Shown here: positions 25,861 to 35,800 of the stretch, piece after piece
Position numbering within the stretch: the stretch's first letter is position 1
Layout: the number at the start of each line of letters is the position of its first letter
From: S012-113 sp965368405
GTDB taxonomy: Bacteria > Bacteroidota > Bacteroidia > Cytophagales > Cyclobacteriaceae
Reading direction: 5' to 3'
Length of the DNA stretch: 50,568 nt
Assembly: GCA_965368405.1 (NCBI GenBank)
Contig: CBDUMS010000014.1
Span: 1 to 50,568 of the forward strand
The notes under the pieces: generated by a model
The model's database searches: none
What the model was told of the DNA's origin: nothing
The model's input: only the letters and a program-made list of their open reading frames with translations
Made by a program: the position numbers and the translations under genes

Positions 25861-28317
25861 CTATTCTTTAAGCTTAAACGGTTGCTTGATTAAGCCTAAT
25901 TCAATGACTAAAGTTCCAATTACTATTAGGATAAGAAGAATTGAACTGATCGTAGTAATGGTGTTGCCATAGCTATACACTGGTGGCTCGAAACTGAGTT
26001 TTATTTCATGCCTGCCCTGAGGTACCTCTAATGCTCGAAGTACATAATTTGCTCTGAGTATGTCCGCTTCTGTTCCGTCTATGGTCGCTTTCCAACCTTT
26101 TGGGTAGTAGATTTCAGAAAATACGACGAGACCGGCGTCAGTTAAGTCGGCTTCATAAATCAACTCATTGGGTTCATAGCTTGTTAATAGTACCGATCCT
26201 CTGCCGGTGTATCGCGAACTTGTTTGCTCAAATTTGGATTGATCTATGATAGCGGTGGCCTTATCTGTATTATTTACGGTAGCTGCTAATTCTTCTGCCG
26301 GAGAATTTACATGGATCACTCTATTGGCAACCCAGGCATTACCATACGCTTCATAATTTGGTATAACTGCTTGAGCAGATGGCCCGGCAACAAGATAGGT
26401 TGCATTGAGCATATTAACTGTGTTCATGCCGCTGGGAAGGGTCCCGTTAGTTTGTAAGCTGTTAATTATCTCCTGATGTTCTACTGAAATCCCAGCATCA
26501 ATTAAATCATTATATCGGCGAAGTTTTGCGCCATGATATCCCCCTATAGAATGATGATGATAGCTTGTTCTTGCCTCATTAAACGGATTGATTAGATTGA
26601 AGACACGATAGGAGAGCGCATTATCTTTTAAAATAACCTTATCTGCTTCAGTAGGATTAAAATATGCTCGCTGCGGATTTCGACTAAATTTCGACTCGTC
26701 GAGGTAGCGTTTATCGATAGTCCACATATCGATTAAGACTAAGAACACGATAATTAGTGAGGCGTTCGCCGTACTAATTTTGGCTTTGAGGGCAGCAAAT
26801 GCAGTGCCTGTTGCTAATAGTATAAAGACAACTGCACGCAAGGCGTCGGATTGTAATAACCATTTACGATCTGCCGATAACGGATTTATCAACCATTCAG
26901 GGAGTTGGGCATCGACAGGACCACTAAAACTAAAGATCCCGGCAAACATAGCCAGGATGAGGCATAGACCACCAGTAATGCCCGACGCTATTAATAATTT
27001 CTTAATGGACTCTTTGCTAGACTGGGTACTAAAAAGTTTTTCTAGACCTTTAAAGCCAATAAGGTTGATCAGTAATATGCTCATTATCAGGGCAAAAGTT
27101 ACCGAACGGAATTTATTATAACCTGGGAAATAATCGAACATAAAGTAGTTAAAACTCGAGAAGCTACTACCCCAGGAAAGCATAATACCTAGTATAATCA
27201 TTGGAACCGTCCAGGCCAGTGTTTTTCTGTTTACCAACGACATTCCAAGCACAAATAATAATATGGTGATGGCACCAGCGTAGTAAGGAGCCGTATTCGA
27301 TTGGTCGCCCCAATAAGTGGGCATAGCGGCTACCTGCTGACTTATTTGTGTCTCTGGAACACCTTGTTTACGCATAAAATCGGCAACATTAGAACCTTCA
27401 CTCAGCTTGGTTTGCATAGAGCCACCCAGGATATTCGGAATGAGCAGGGTCATTGGCTCAAAAATGCCGTTACTATATTGAAAGGCATATGATTTTGAAA
27501 GTCCCCCTTTATCTTCGGCATCAGAATCAGCAATTTCTGAGGCACCCCGGATGGAATACTTCGAATACTCTAGCGTAGAGGAAAAAGATCCAATGAAAGT
27601 TCCTAGGGCTATTAATGCAGCAGCAAAAAGATAAACACCAGTTTTTACATAATCTTTCAAGGCTTTATTGCGGAAGGCTGAGATGCCTTGTACAATAATA
27701 TAAGCTATAATAATTAAGGCCAGGTAATAGGTAATTTGCAGATGATTGGCATTTAGCTCAAGTGTTAGAGCCAGCGCAGTAAGGGCGAAGCCAAGCAACT
27801 TTAATCTTGTGAAGCTTAGATGAACTCCAGCTAATACCATAGGCATATAAGCAATTGCTGTGATCCGTGAATTATGTCCGGCACCTAAACCAATTATATT
27901 AAAGGAGGAAAGCCCGAAAGCGAGTGCACCAGCAATAGCGAGATAGGGGCGAACCTTAAAGCTCAGCAACAAGATATAGAATCCCAGAAAGGAGATGAAA
28001 ACGATCTTAACCGGGTGGGGCAGACCAATACTCAGTAAGTTCTGGAAGAATGCGGGAGCTCCAAAGCCCCATTTTGTAGTAATTAAATAGCCGGGCATGC
28101 CGCTAAACATGCTGTTTGTCCATAACGCCTCTTCGCCATTTTGCTCACGGTAATCGAGGAGTTCTTGCGCGCCGCCACGCCATTGTAAAATGTCGTGTTG
28201 ACCAAGTGATTTGTTATCAAAAAATACCGGCTTAAAATAAGCGACGGTGACCAACAAGAAAACCAAGACGGCAATTAGGTGTGGGAGGATTTGCTCCTTA
28301 AAATTAAATCGAACCAT
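25861..28317 (-). CDS. YfhO-family polytopic membrane protein
   Basis: 818 residues with about a dozen hydrophobic helices between residues 10 and 540, a large extracytoplasmic domain (about 545-780; for example IYYPKGWKATIDGTEADILRANYVLRALEVPQGRHEI split by turns) and a last helix near 790-810. This fits YfhO/GT-C-type proteins, which use lipid-linked sugars; B. subtilis YfhO is connected to lipoteichoic-acid glycosylation. The donor and acceptor here are unknown. It starts 74 bp after the small Cys-rich gene that ends the rnf cluster, with no terminator seen between them, so readthrough is possible. Confidence 0.75.
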   Translation of the reverse strand: MVRFNFKEQILPHLIAVLVFLLVTVAYFKPVFFDNKSLGQHDILQWRGGAQELLDYREQNGEEALWTNSMFSGMPGYLITTKWGFGAPAFFQNLLSIGLPHPVKIVFISFLGFYILLLSFKVRPYLAIAGALAFGLSSFNIIGLGAGHNSRITAIAYMPMVLAGVHLSFTRLKLLGFALTALALTLELNANHLQITYYLALIIIAYIIVQGISAFRNKALKDYVKTGVYLFAAALIALGTFIGSFSSTLEYSKYSIRGASEIADSDAEDKGGLSKSYAFQYSNGIFEPMTLLIPNILGGSMQTKLSEGSNVADFMRKQGVPETQISQQVAAMPTYWGDQSNTAPYYAGAITILLFVLGMSLVNRKTLAWTVPMIILGIMLSWGSSFSSFNYFMFDYFPGYNKFRSVTFALIMSILLINLIGFKGLEKLFSTQSSKESIKKLLIASGITGGLCLILAMFAGIFSFSGPVDAQLPEWLINPLSADRKWLLQSDALRAVVFILLATGTAFAALKAKISTANASLIIVFLVLIDMWTIDKRYLDESKFSRNPQRAYFNPTEADKVILKDNALSYRVFNLINPFNEARTSYHHHSIGGYHGAKLRRYNDLIDAGISVEHQEIINSLQTNGTLPSGMNTVNMLNATYLVAGPSAQAVIPNYEAYGNAWVANRVIHVNSPAEELAATVNNTDKATAIIDQSKFEQTSSRYTGRGSVLLTSYEPNELIYEADLTDAGLVVFSEIYYPKGWKATIDGTEADILRANYVLRALEVPQGRHEIKLSFEPPVYSYGNTITTISSILLILIVIGTLVIELGLIKQPFKLKE

Positions 28318-28391
28318 AGATCAGCGAATAATTTGCTAATATCTTGAAAGAGGAGCGGATATTAAAGATTTTGCTCGAATTGTTCCGATTT

Positions 28392-28571
28392 CTACGAAGT
28401 TTCGTTGGAGCAAGAGTTCTCTACTCCGCCGCAGGTACAGTGGCCACAAGCCGAATTAAGATGATCGAAATGATTTTTCGTTTTCATCTTCCTTGCCAAG
28501 AACTGCACAGCAACCCAGCCAGCAGATAGCAGGCTAAGGAATAGAATTGGTATAAGAAATTTTAGTAACAT
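28392..28571 (-). CDS. 59-residue Cys-rich membrane protein, NqrM-like candidate
   Basis: One membrane helix (residues 3-25) is followed by a positively charged stretch (ARKMKTK), which predicts a cytoplasmic C-terminus, and a Cys cluster ACGHCTCGGVENSC (Cys42, 45, 47, 54). I chose ATG 28571, four bases after rnfA, rather than an upstream Met inside rnfA. The layout, one helix plus a short CGG-containing Cys tail encoded next to Nqr/Rnf genes, is that of NqrM, which delivers iron to the intramembrane site of NqrDE; RnfA/RnfE are homologous to NqrDE. Direct homology is not demonstrated because the Cys spacing differs. It may instead belong to the FeoB-associated Cys-rich proteins. Confidence 0.65.
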   Translation of the reverse strand: MLLKFLIPILFLSLLSAGWVAVQFLARKMKTKNHFDHLNSACGHCTCGGVENSCSNETS

Positions 28572-28575
28572 GATT

Positions 28576-29151
28576 TTATGAGCTAAATAGTCCTGCAAAT
28601 CCCATGAATGCCATTGAAATAATCCCTGCTATAATAAGATTAATTGCAGTTCCTTTAATAACGTTTGGAATATTTAAAATACGGGTTTCTTCTCGTACAC
28701 CCGCTAATAATACCAAGGCTAAAGTTACACCACCACCTGCCCCGAGGGCATAAACCAGACCTTCTACAAAGCCATAGCCTTTATTGGTACTAAACAATGC
28801 AAGACCAAGGATTGCGCAGTTAGTGGTAATCAATGGCAAGAAGATACCCAAGGCTTTAAATAATTCAGGGCTGAATTTTTTAAGTGCCATCTCAACGAAT
28901 TGCACCGAACTGGCAATAACAATAATAAAACTGATAAGGCGCAAATATGGAGCATATGGTAATATCCAGGTGTTTAAGGCAAAGGCACAAATCGATGTTA
29001 TCAGCATAACAAATATATTTGCCAGTCCTAATCTAAAGGCCGTATCTAACCTACCCGAAACTCCTAAGAATGGGCAAAGTCCCAGAAAATAAGAGAGGGT
29101 AAAATTGTTAACCAGCAGAGCCGAAACGAATATCCAAATTAAATCTCCCAT
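28576..29151 (-). CDS. rnfA: Rnf complex subunit A
   Basis: 191 residues with six predicted membrane helices. The conserved half-site Cys residues LGLCPFLG and TNCAILGLA are present; with the equivalent residues of RnfE they bind an iron-sulfur centre in the middle of the membrane. RnfA and RnfE are inverted-topology partners in the ion-translocating core. One base separates it from rnfE and four from the small Cys-rich gene. Confidence 0.95.
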   Translation of the reverse strand: MGDLIWIFVSALLVNNFTLSYFLGLCPFLGVSGRLDTAFRLGLANIFVMLITSICAFALNTWILPYAPYLRLISFIIVIASSVQFVEMALKKFSPELFKALGIFLPLITTNCAILGLALFSTNKGYGFVEGLVYALGAGGGVTLALVLLAGVREETRILNIPNVIKGTAINLIIAGIISMAFMGFAGLFSS

Positions 29152-29152
29152 C

Positions 29153-29791
29153 CTAATTTTCGTTTACAGTTTCTCTCGACTTTTTCCTTTGCGCATACCA
29201 ATTAAATCCGAGGAGGAGGAATCCTAGCATAAAGAATCCACCCGGAGGAAGTATCATGACTACCCAAGGCTCAAAGCTCTCTCCGAATAATGGAATATTA
29301 AATAGCGAACCACTGCCGAGCACTTCTCTTGGAATACCTATACAGAGCATAGCAAATGTAAACCCTAAAGACATGCCAAGGGCATCCATTATCGAAGGGC
29401 CTACCTTGTTCTTAGAAGCAAAAGCCTCTTGCCGTCCAAGAATCAAGCAATTCACCACAATTAGTGCAATAAAAGCACCGAGTTCTTTATGGATTGCAGG
29501 CACAAATGCAGCAAGTGCAAAGTCTACAACAGTTACGAATGTTGCGATAATGATGATGTACGCCGTAATTCGAACCTGTTTTGGAATGACCGCCTTTAAT
29601 GATGAAACTAAAATACTCGACGATAGCAGTACAAATGTGGTCGCTAGGCCCATTGCCAAACTATTAATTGCCGTATTGGTTACTGCGAGTGCCGGACACA
29701 TTCCTAGCACAGCCACAAAAACCGGGTTTTCGTCCCATAATCCCTTTAAGAAGACTTGTGCTGTCTGGCTTTTATTTTCTATCTCACTCAT
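29153..29791 (-). CDS. rnfE: Rnf complex subunit E
   Basis: 212 residues, six membrane helices, homologous to RnfA and NqrD. Conserved Cys motifs are LGMCPALAVTNTA and VNCLILGRQEAFAS. The C-terminus is basic and cytoplasmic (WYAQRKKSRE). The start lies inside the last codons of rnfG (8-nt overlap), indicating translational coupling. Confidence 0.95.
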   Translation of the reverse strand: MSEIENKSQTAQVFLKGLWDENPVFVAVLGMCPALAVTNTAINSLAMGLATTFVLLSSSILVSSLKAVIPKQVRITAYIIIIATFVTVVDFALAAFVPAIHKELGAFIALIVVNCLILGRQEAFASKNKVGPSIMDALGMSLGFTFAMLCIGIPREVLGSGSLFNIPLFGESFEPWVVMILPPGGFFMLGFLLLGFNWYAQRKKSRETVNEN

Positions 29792-30488
29792 CTTGCTTAG
29801 AAATGCTTAAGTTATTCTCCTGAATGTAATCGTCGATTGCAGTCTGCCAGATATCCATGGTATTATTGAGTAATCGAACGACTGCTTTTGATGAAATGGT
29901 AGCACCTGTAATGGCCTCTACCTCGTTGTCATTTGTTTTCTCACCTTTTTTCACGGGTACTATTTCCGGCATAACTTCCAATGCTTTGAAGTTGGTTTTA
30001 AAGGCCTCATCTTTAAAAATTTTATCTCCAAGACCTGGAGTTTCTTTACTTTCAAGTACTTCAAATCCTATGATTGTTTTAGCACTACCATTATATCCAA
30101 AAATCGCTGCTATAATATCCTGGAAGCCGGGCTCGGCACCCGGTATGGCAAATCCTACAAGCTCACTATTATCGTTATAGCCCGCATAAATAAGCTGTTC
30201 ATCACTATCCGATTCTTCCTTCGATGTATCTTCGACCTTCTCAACCAGCTTGCCGTTTTCGAGGGTAAGCGCTACGGACGAGGAGCAATTAGGTAATACA
30301 TTAAAAATTGCGCGCTGGATAGCAGCTTCTTTATTGGCTTTAATTAAAGGTGCTGTGTATATGTAAGTACCTACCAATACAATCCCAGACATCAAGCCTG
30401 CAATACCAAGCGCCAAAATTAATTTAAGAGAACTTGGCTCAGGCGGCGTATCAATTTGTTGGGTAATATCTTCTACTTGATCACTCAT
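29784..30488 (-). CDS. rnfG: Rnf complex subunit G (FMN-binding)
   Basis: 234 residues: a cytoplasmic N-terminal tail, one membrane helix (about 22-45) and a periplasmic FMN-binding domain. FMN is bound covalently to Thr in the motif EAITGATISSKAV (about Thr197). The GFEVLESKETPGLGDKI segment is typical of RnfG/NqrC. It passes electrons between RnfD and the membrane core. The acidic insertion around residues 88-97 (TSKEESDSDEQ) is somewhat unusual. Confidence 0.95.
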   Translation of the reverse strand: MSDQVEDITQQIDTPPEPSSLKLILALGIAGLMSGIVLVGTYIYTAPLIKANKEAAIQRAIFNVLPNCSSSVALTLENGKLVEKVEDTSKEESDSDEQLIYAGYNDNSELVGFAIPGAEPGFQDIIAAIFGYNGSAKTIIGFEVLESKETPGLGDKIFKDEAFKTNFKALEVMPEIVPVKKGEKTNDNEVEAITGATISSKAVVRLLNNTMDIWQTAIDDYIQENNLSISKQDE

Positions 30489-30497
30489 CGATTTATT

Positions 30498-31496
30498 TTA
30501 ATGACCATAGGTTCTAATTTTTGTAAATCTATTTAATAGCGGTGTGGCTGCATTCATTAACAGAATAGCATACATCACTCCTTCGGGTAATCCACCCCAA
30601 ATTCTTATGAGCACAACGAGTATCCCTATACCAATTCCATATATCCATGTGCCTTTTGGTGTTATCGGAGATGTTACTAAATCCGTAGCCATATACACGG
30701 TTCCAAATAACAGGCTGCCTGAAAGAACCATGAAAATGGGCGAGGGGTAGATCTCTGGATTAATCCAGTAGAAAATGCCCGATAAAACAATTACGGTAGA
30801 AAGTATTGCGGTTGGAATTCTCCAATTAATAATCTTTTTAACCAGCATAAATATGCCGAGAATGATGAGCAATAAAGCACATGTTTCGCCCAGTGATCCA
30901 CCAGTTGCTCCAATAAGTAAATCCCAAACATCGGTTGCAACATGATCGAACTTCATTTTTGATAGGGGTGTTGCACCAGAGGAGGCGTCTATATTTGTTC
31001 CTTGAAAGAAGGGCAGCGCAGTATTGGTGCCGCGCATCGCAAAATACCTGCCATCGGGAGGCGACCATGTTGTAATTGCAGTGGGAAATGCAGCCTGTAG
31101 AAAAGCTCGGCCTAATAAGGCTGGATTAAAAATGTTCTGCCCTAAGCCACCCCACATGGCTTTGCCAAGCGCTATGGCTACCACACCACCTATAAAAACC
31201 ATCCACAGAGGAAAACCAGGAGGTAAGGTAAGAGCTAAGAGCAATCCGGTTATTAATCCACTACCATCCTTCAATGATTTCGTTCTGTTTTTCGGATCAT
31301 TGAATAACCATTCGGTGAACATACAAGAGAAAACGGCGGTTAGTGTTACTAATAAGGCCGCTAACCCAAAGTAATAAATAGATACCAGCACCACCGGAAC
31401 CAGAGTGTACACGACGGTCATCATTATCTTTGGTGTCGTCAAACTATCCTTTAAAAAGGGAGAGGTTGATACCGATATTTTTCTTATTTCACTCAT
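30498..31496 (-). CDS. rnfD: Rnf complex subunit D
   Basis: 332 residues with about ten membrane helices, homologous to NqrB. The covalent-FMN motif SSGAT (about Thr176) is present, as is the conserved LKDGSGLITGLLLALTLPP segment in the first half. It carries flavins in the membrane part of the complex and contributes to ion movement. It follows rnfC after 32 bp, one of the two larger gaps inside the operon. Confidence 0.95.
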   Translation of the reverse strand: MSEIRKISVSTSPFLKDSLTTPKIMMTVVYTLVPVVLVSIYYFGLAALLVTLTAVFSCMFTEWLFNDPKNRTKSLKDGSGLITGLLLALTLPPGFPLWMVFIGGVVAIALGKAMWGGLGQNIFNPALLGRAFLQAAFPTAITTWSPPDGRYFAMRGTNTALPFFQGTNIDASSGATPLSKMKFDHVATDVWDLLIGATGGSLGETCALLLIILGIFMLVKKIINWRIPTAILSTVIVLSGIFYWINPEIYPSPIFMVLSGSLLFGTVYMATDLVTSPITPKGTWIYGIGIGILVVLIRIWGGLPEGVMYAILLMNAATPLLNRFTKIRTYGH

Positions 31497-31528
31497 ACTT
31501 TGATAGCCATTAGGGCTATTTACTAACT

Positions 31529-32890
31529 TTAACTTGCTGCTGCTTTTTCCTTGGCTTGTTTCTCACGAAGAAAACCTTTTGCTACTCTAAAACTTTGTAC
31601 TAGTGGAATTCCAGAAGGGCACGCAAATGAGCAACTGGCACATTCGAAACAGTCCATTACATTATATTCCATCATTTCTTCCCAAAGTCCTTTTTTTGCC
31701 AACAAACCCATCATCGATGGATTTAAGAACATAGGGCAGGCGTCTACGCATTTACCACAGCGCACACAATTGTATTCTTCAATATCTTTAACCTCATTAT
31801 TACTTAAAATGAGGATTCCAGAAGTGCCCTTAACTACTGGTGTTTCCAGGCTTTTTTGTACAGCTCCCATCATCGGGCCTCCTAAGAGATATCGTGCAGC
31901 GTCATCGGTTATGCCACCGCATAATTCTATCACTTCGTTCATTGGAGTGCCAATGGGAACGAGGATGTTCGAAGGATTTTTAACCGCTGTTCCAGTTACC
32001 GTAACAACTCGTTCAATCAATGGTTTTCCCGTTCTAAAGTATTCTGAAATTGCTTTAATGGTACCAACATTCGCGACTAAAACGCCTAAATCGATTGGTA
32101 ATTTACCTTGAGGAACTTCACCTCCCATAATGGCGGTAATCATCATCTTCTCAGCACCTTGGGGGTATTTCACGTCCAAGGCAACTACTTCTATAGGGAA
32201 TTCACTAGCCTTTGCTAGACGATCGAGGTTTGCAATGGCATCGGGTTTATTAACCTCAATTCCGATATAGGCTTTTTCGGCGCCTAGAAATTTATTGAGA
32301 ATAAGAATACCATCTATGATTTCTTCAGCATGTTCCACCATAACGCGGTGGTCGGCGGTTAGGAAGGGCTCGCATTCGCAGCCATTCAGCATGATGACTT
32401 TACATTCTTTGCCTTCCGGTATTGCAAATTTTACATGAGAAGGAAAAGCAGCACCTCCTAAACCTACAATTCCTGCTTTCTGAACTTCGGCGATAAATGA
32501 TTTAGTGTCTAATGAATCCAGATCGATGGGGTTGTCTACGAACTTTTGAGGACTGTATGGATCGGTCTTGATTTTGATACAAGGTACTACCTGGCCATTT
32601 GGATTAGGGAAAATACCAATGTCGCTGACTTGCCCGTCAACAGGGGAATGCAATGCCACTGATACAAAACCGCTGGCTTCGGCAACTATTTGTCCGCGCT
32701 TAACCGTATCGCCCTTCTTAACAAGCGGCTTACTTGGTGCACCAATATGTTGCCCTAAGGGTAATGTGTACTCCTCTACAAAAGGCATCCGTTGAATCGC
32801 ACAATGATCACTGAGCTCCTTGAATTCTTCAGGGTGAACACCGTGATTAAATGTGTATGTTTTACCGTTATAGTTATTGTGCGACGACAT
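31529..32890 (-). CDS. rnfC: Rnf complex subunit C
   Basis: 453 residues. The N-terminal lipoyl-like/SLBB part (LPLGQHIGAPSKPLVKKGD) is followed by the NuoF-like NAD(H)/FMN domain with GIVGLGGAAFPSHVKF, and two 4Fe-4S motifs: CVRCGKCVDACP (Cys375-385) and CFECASCSFACP (Cys414-424). It is the cytoplasmic subunit where NAD+ is reduced, or NADH oxidised in reverse. It starts 6 bp after the 1222-residue pseudo-PFOR gene. The long C-terminal extension seen in some gamma-proteobacterial RnfC proteins is absent. Confidence 0.95.
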   Translation of the reverse strand: MSSHNNYNGKTYTFNHGVHPEEFKELSDHCAIQRMPFVEEYTLPLGQHIGAPSKPLVKKGDTVKRGQIVAEASGFVSVALHSPVDGQVSDIGIFPNPNGQVVPCIKIKTDPYSPQKFVDNPIDLDSLDTKSFIAEVQKAGIVGLGGAAFPSHVKFAIPEGKECKVIMLNGCECEPFLTADHRVMVEHAEEIIDGILILNKFLGAEKAYIGIEVNKPDAIANLDRLAKASEFPIEVVALDVKYPQGAEKMMITAIMGGEVPQGKLPIDLGVLVANVGTIKAISEYFRTGKPLIERVVTVTGTAVKNPSNILVPIGTPMNEVIELCGGITDDAARYLLGGPMMGAVQKSLETPVVKGTSGILILSNNEVKDIEEYNCVRCGKCVDACPMFLNPSMMGLLAKKGLWEEMMEYNVMDCFECASCSFACPSGIPLVQSFRVAKGFLREKQAKEKAAAS

Positions 32891-32896
32891 ATTCTA

Positions 32897-35800
32897 CTAG
32901 TTCTTAGCCATTCTGGATAGTGCTATAAGCTTTTCTTTAATTTGCTCCTTCAAGCGCATTGTATATTCTTGTTCCTTCACAATTAATTCGGCATCATACT
33001 CTTTTTTGAGATCAGCTGCTTCTGCTTCGAATTTTTTGGTAAGTTCTTTTTTAACTTCTTCACTTAATCTTGCTGGGAACTCTGTAATAAGTCCAGCTAG
33101 TTCTTGCAGGGTTTTCCAATTCGCAAGAACTGTCTCTGTCATTTTTACTACAGTTCGACTTACGGAGTAATATACCAATCCAGTGCTTGAAACGCGGACG
33201 ATAACCGGTGTCTTTTTCGCGCGATCCTTTTTACTCAGGCTGAGGTAATCCGATAGCAATGTATTCGCATTATCACTACTGATTTTTTTAAATTCATCCT
33301 CCCATGCGGGCTGAGTGAATGCCCAATCGGCCCATGTGATTTTATAATCAAGGCTTTCTTCATTTGGAAGGGCAATGCTTTCTACTACCCAGTCTTCTTT
33401 AAAGTTGCGATTGGCATCTAGGTCAATCACTCCATTCAAGAAGCCGTGTTCTTCATCCGGATTAAAGAACAGGGAAGGGAATGTTCTGCTTGCGGTTGCC
33501 AATTCGGCAAAGGCAAGGCCATTTACATCTTCAGTATTATGCGATTCTTTTTTGAAGGCATAGAGGTTGAATAAAGCAGGATGCGTATTTGAAAGACCGT
33601 TTTGTAATCCTCGGGCAAGATGATCTTGATCGGCCAGGCTACCCTGGAAAACAAATGCCTTTTTGAGAGCAATGGCAGAAATTAGACCCGCACTGGATTG
33701 AATAAAATCAATCACAGGATTCTGATTTGGTGGTGCTATGTTATCTAATAGGATGACTTTTATGGGTAGCTCCTGGCTTAATATTTTAGATAAGCTTTGC
33801 CAGCCAGCCTGATCGAGGTCACTACGCTCAGCGATTAATAAAAGAGGCGGGATTAGCGCACGCTCTGCCAGGCTTAATTTGTTATAATCCAATGACGCAA
33901 TTTCCAGATCATGGGCTAATGGATCATATTTATTAGCGGCTTCGAGTTCTGCGCGCTGTAATAGCTTGATGTTGTCGATCGTATGGCGGACATGACCTTG
34001 TATTAACCCGAGCAATTGTTCTGGCGCAGCACCCTGCCAATGAACCATCACCGGACAGCCAAAATTATTATTAGGATATGTCCTGGCCCACGACATCGAT
34101 TCTTTGCCAGCGACTAAAAATCCAAATTTTGCTCTACCAACTCCTGTTGGTCCTTCTTCAAGAACCCATTTTAAATTCTTAAGACCATCAACAAGATCTG
34201 TTTTACGTTTTAATGGTTTAGTATCTATTAATTTACCGTGTTCGTGTTCTTCAATTTTATCTACAATTTCATGAAAACTGGTTTTGTCTGCACCGGTCTC
34301 TCGTAATGTTTGAGCTAGGGTATCTAGGTTCTCTTTGGGCAATGCCTTACTTAAGCTAGCATGGACACTTTCAGAAATCGTATTAATTAACTCATCTATT
34401 CTGCTAATTTGAGGCTGAATAACCGGTTTAATGATAGCGTTGGTAGTCGCCGCGATAAGATGGACTAATGTTTTATAAGGGTTGTCGCTTTCATTGGGAC
34501 TCGCACCCGACATCGTAAGGTAATTATCGCGCGATAAAAGAATACGCGCAAATGGGTTGTATTTACTTTCTTCGAGGGATAGAAGAGTAGCAGGATCTGT
34601 ATTCGGCAGCTTTTCCCAGAGCTCGTAAACCTGTTCCGATCCTTTGATCAATTCAGCATCGGCATCTTCCATTCCCATAGCCTGATCTGGGCAGACGTCT
34701 GCACAAATGCCACAACCTGTACAAGTATTGGTGTTTACTGCTAAAGAGAAGATCGAACCACTTCCTTTTTCAGCATTATTGGGTTCTGTAAAGAACTGTT
34801 CAGTTATTGCTACAGGGAGTGCATTAATTTCTTTAAGTACGAGATCGAACTCAGCTTGAACCAATGTTCTTGCTTCGTCTTCTAGTTTCATCTGAGTTGC
34901 TAAATTTTCAAACGCTTCAGGAAGGAAATCGGTAAGATTAGTAATTTTCTTATCTTTTATTGCCTTTCCAGTCAATTTAGCCAAGTTCTTTAGCATAGGT
35001 GTTAGCTTAGTAATGGGGTTGCCATTGGCCATTGCCAAATCCATTCCAGCTTTCATTAAGGGTTCAATACCAATTACCAATGGGGGTAAGGCAGAATGTG
35101 GGCAATGAACGAAGCAGTCGCCACAGCCTGTACATTTACCCGGTTTAAGAACGGGTAATGTATTGGATTCGTTAACAGCAGAGAAGAACCCTGCACTTTC
35201 GCCCGGCGCTACAGCCAATGAGGCAAAGGGATCTGCTACTAATTCAGATAATTCGTTGTTCTGATAGAAGTATGCAGTGTCATCATAGAACCGCGCTAAT
35301 TTGGTATAATTAGGGCCTTTATCGCTATGTTTTCGAAGTGAAGTTGGAATTTGTACAGCACTCTTACCTTGACCCTGAGATGAAGTTTCGTTGCCTATGG
35401 TGAGGCCACTTAATAATGGGTAATGCTTGTTGATTTCTTGTAAGAGTATTTCATGCTTCGGATAGTTACTCGACGATTTGGTGTAAGCTAGTCCGACCAA
35501 TATATCTTTTGGAACATTATCCTGCTTCAAATGCTCAATGGCATTATTCAGGAGGTCTGACTTTAATTCACTGCTTATACCAATCGCATGGAGCGCGGTA
35601 CTCGGAGGACTGACTCTTTCAATATTCTGAAAAAAACCAGATTGACTTCCGCCAAAGGGGGCAGCTTCAATAACGGCTACTAATTGTCTTTTTGATAACT
35701 GTGCAGCAACTGCAATTTCGGGGAATGGCTTAAGTTGCTTTACTGCCAGTAGTTGTGGTTTTTTACTAGTGTCGATTGCCGTATAGGCCTCTTGAACAAC

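Noticed and set aside
28344..28529. A 61-codon plus-strand frame opposite the small Cys-rich gene
   Set aside because: It overlaps the better-supported minus-strand gene, which has proper operon spacing, a membrane helix and a Cys motif; this frame has none of these.
29256..29810. A 184-codon plus-strand frame across rnfE
   Set aside because: Antisense to a clearly conserved gene. The sequence shows no domain pattern and its length follows from the low stop frequency opposite membrane-protein codons.
31551..32111. A 186-codon plus-strand frame across rnfC
   Set aside because: Antisense to rnfC including its iron-sulfur motifs; no independent signal for a gene.
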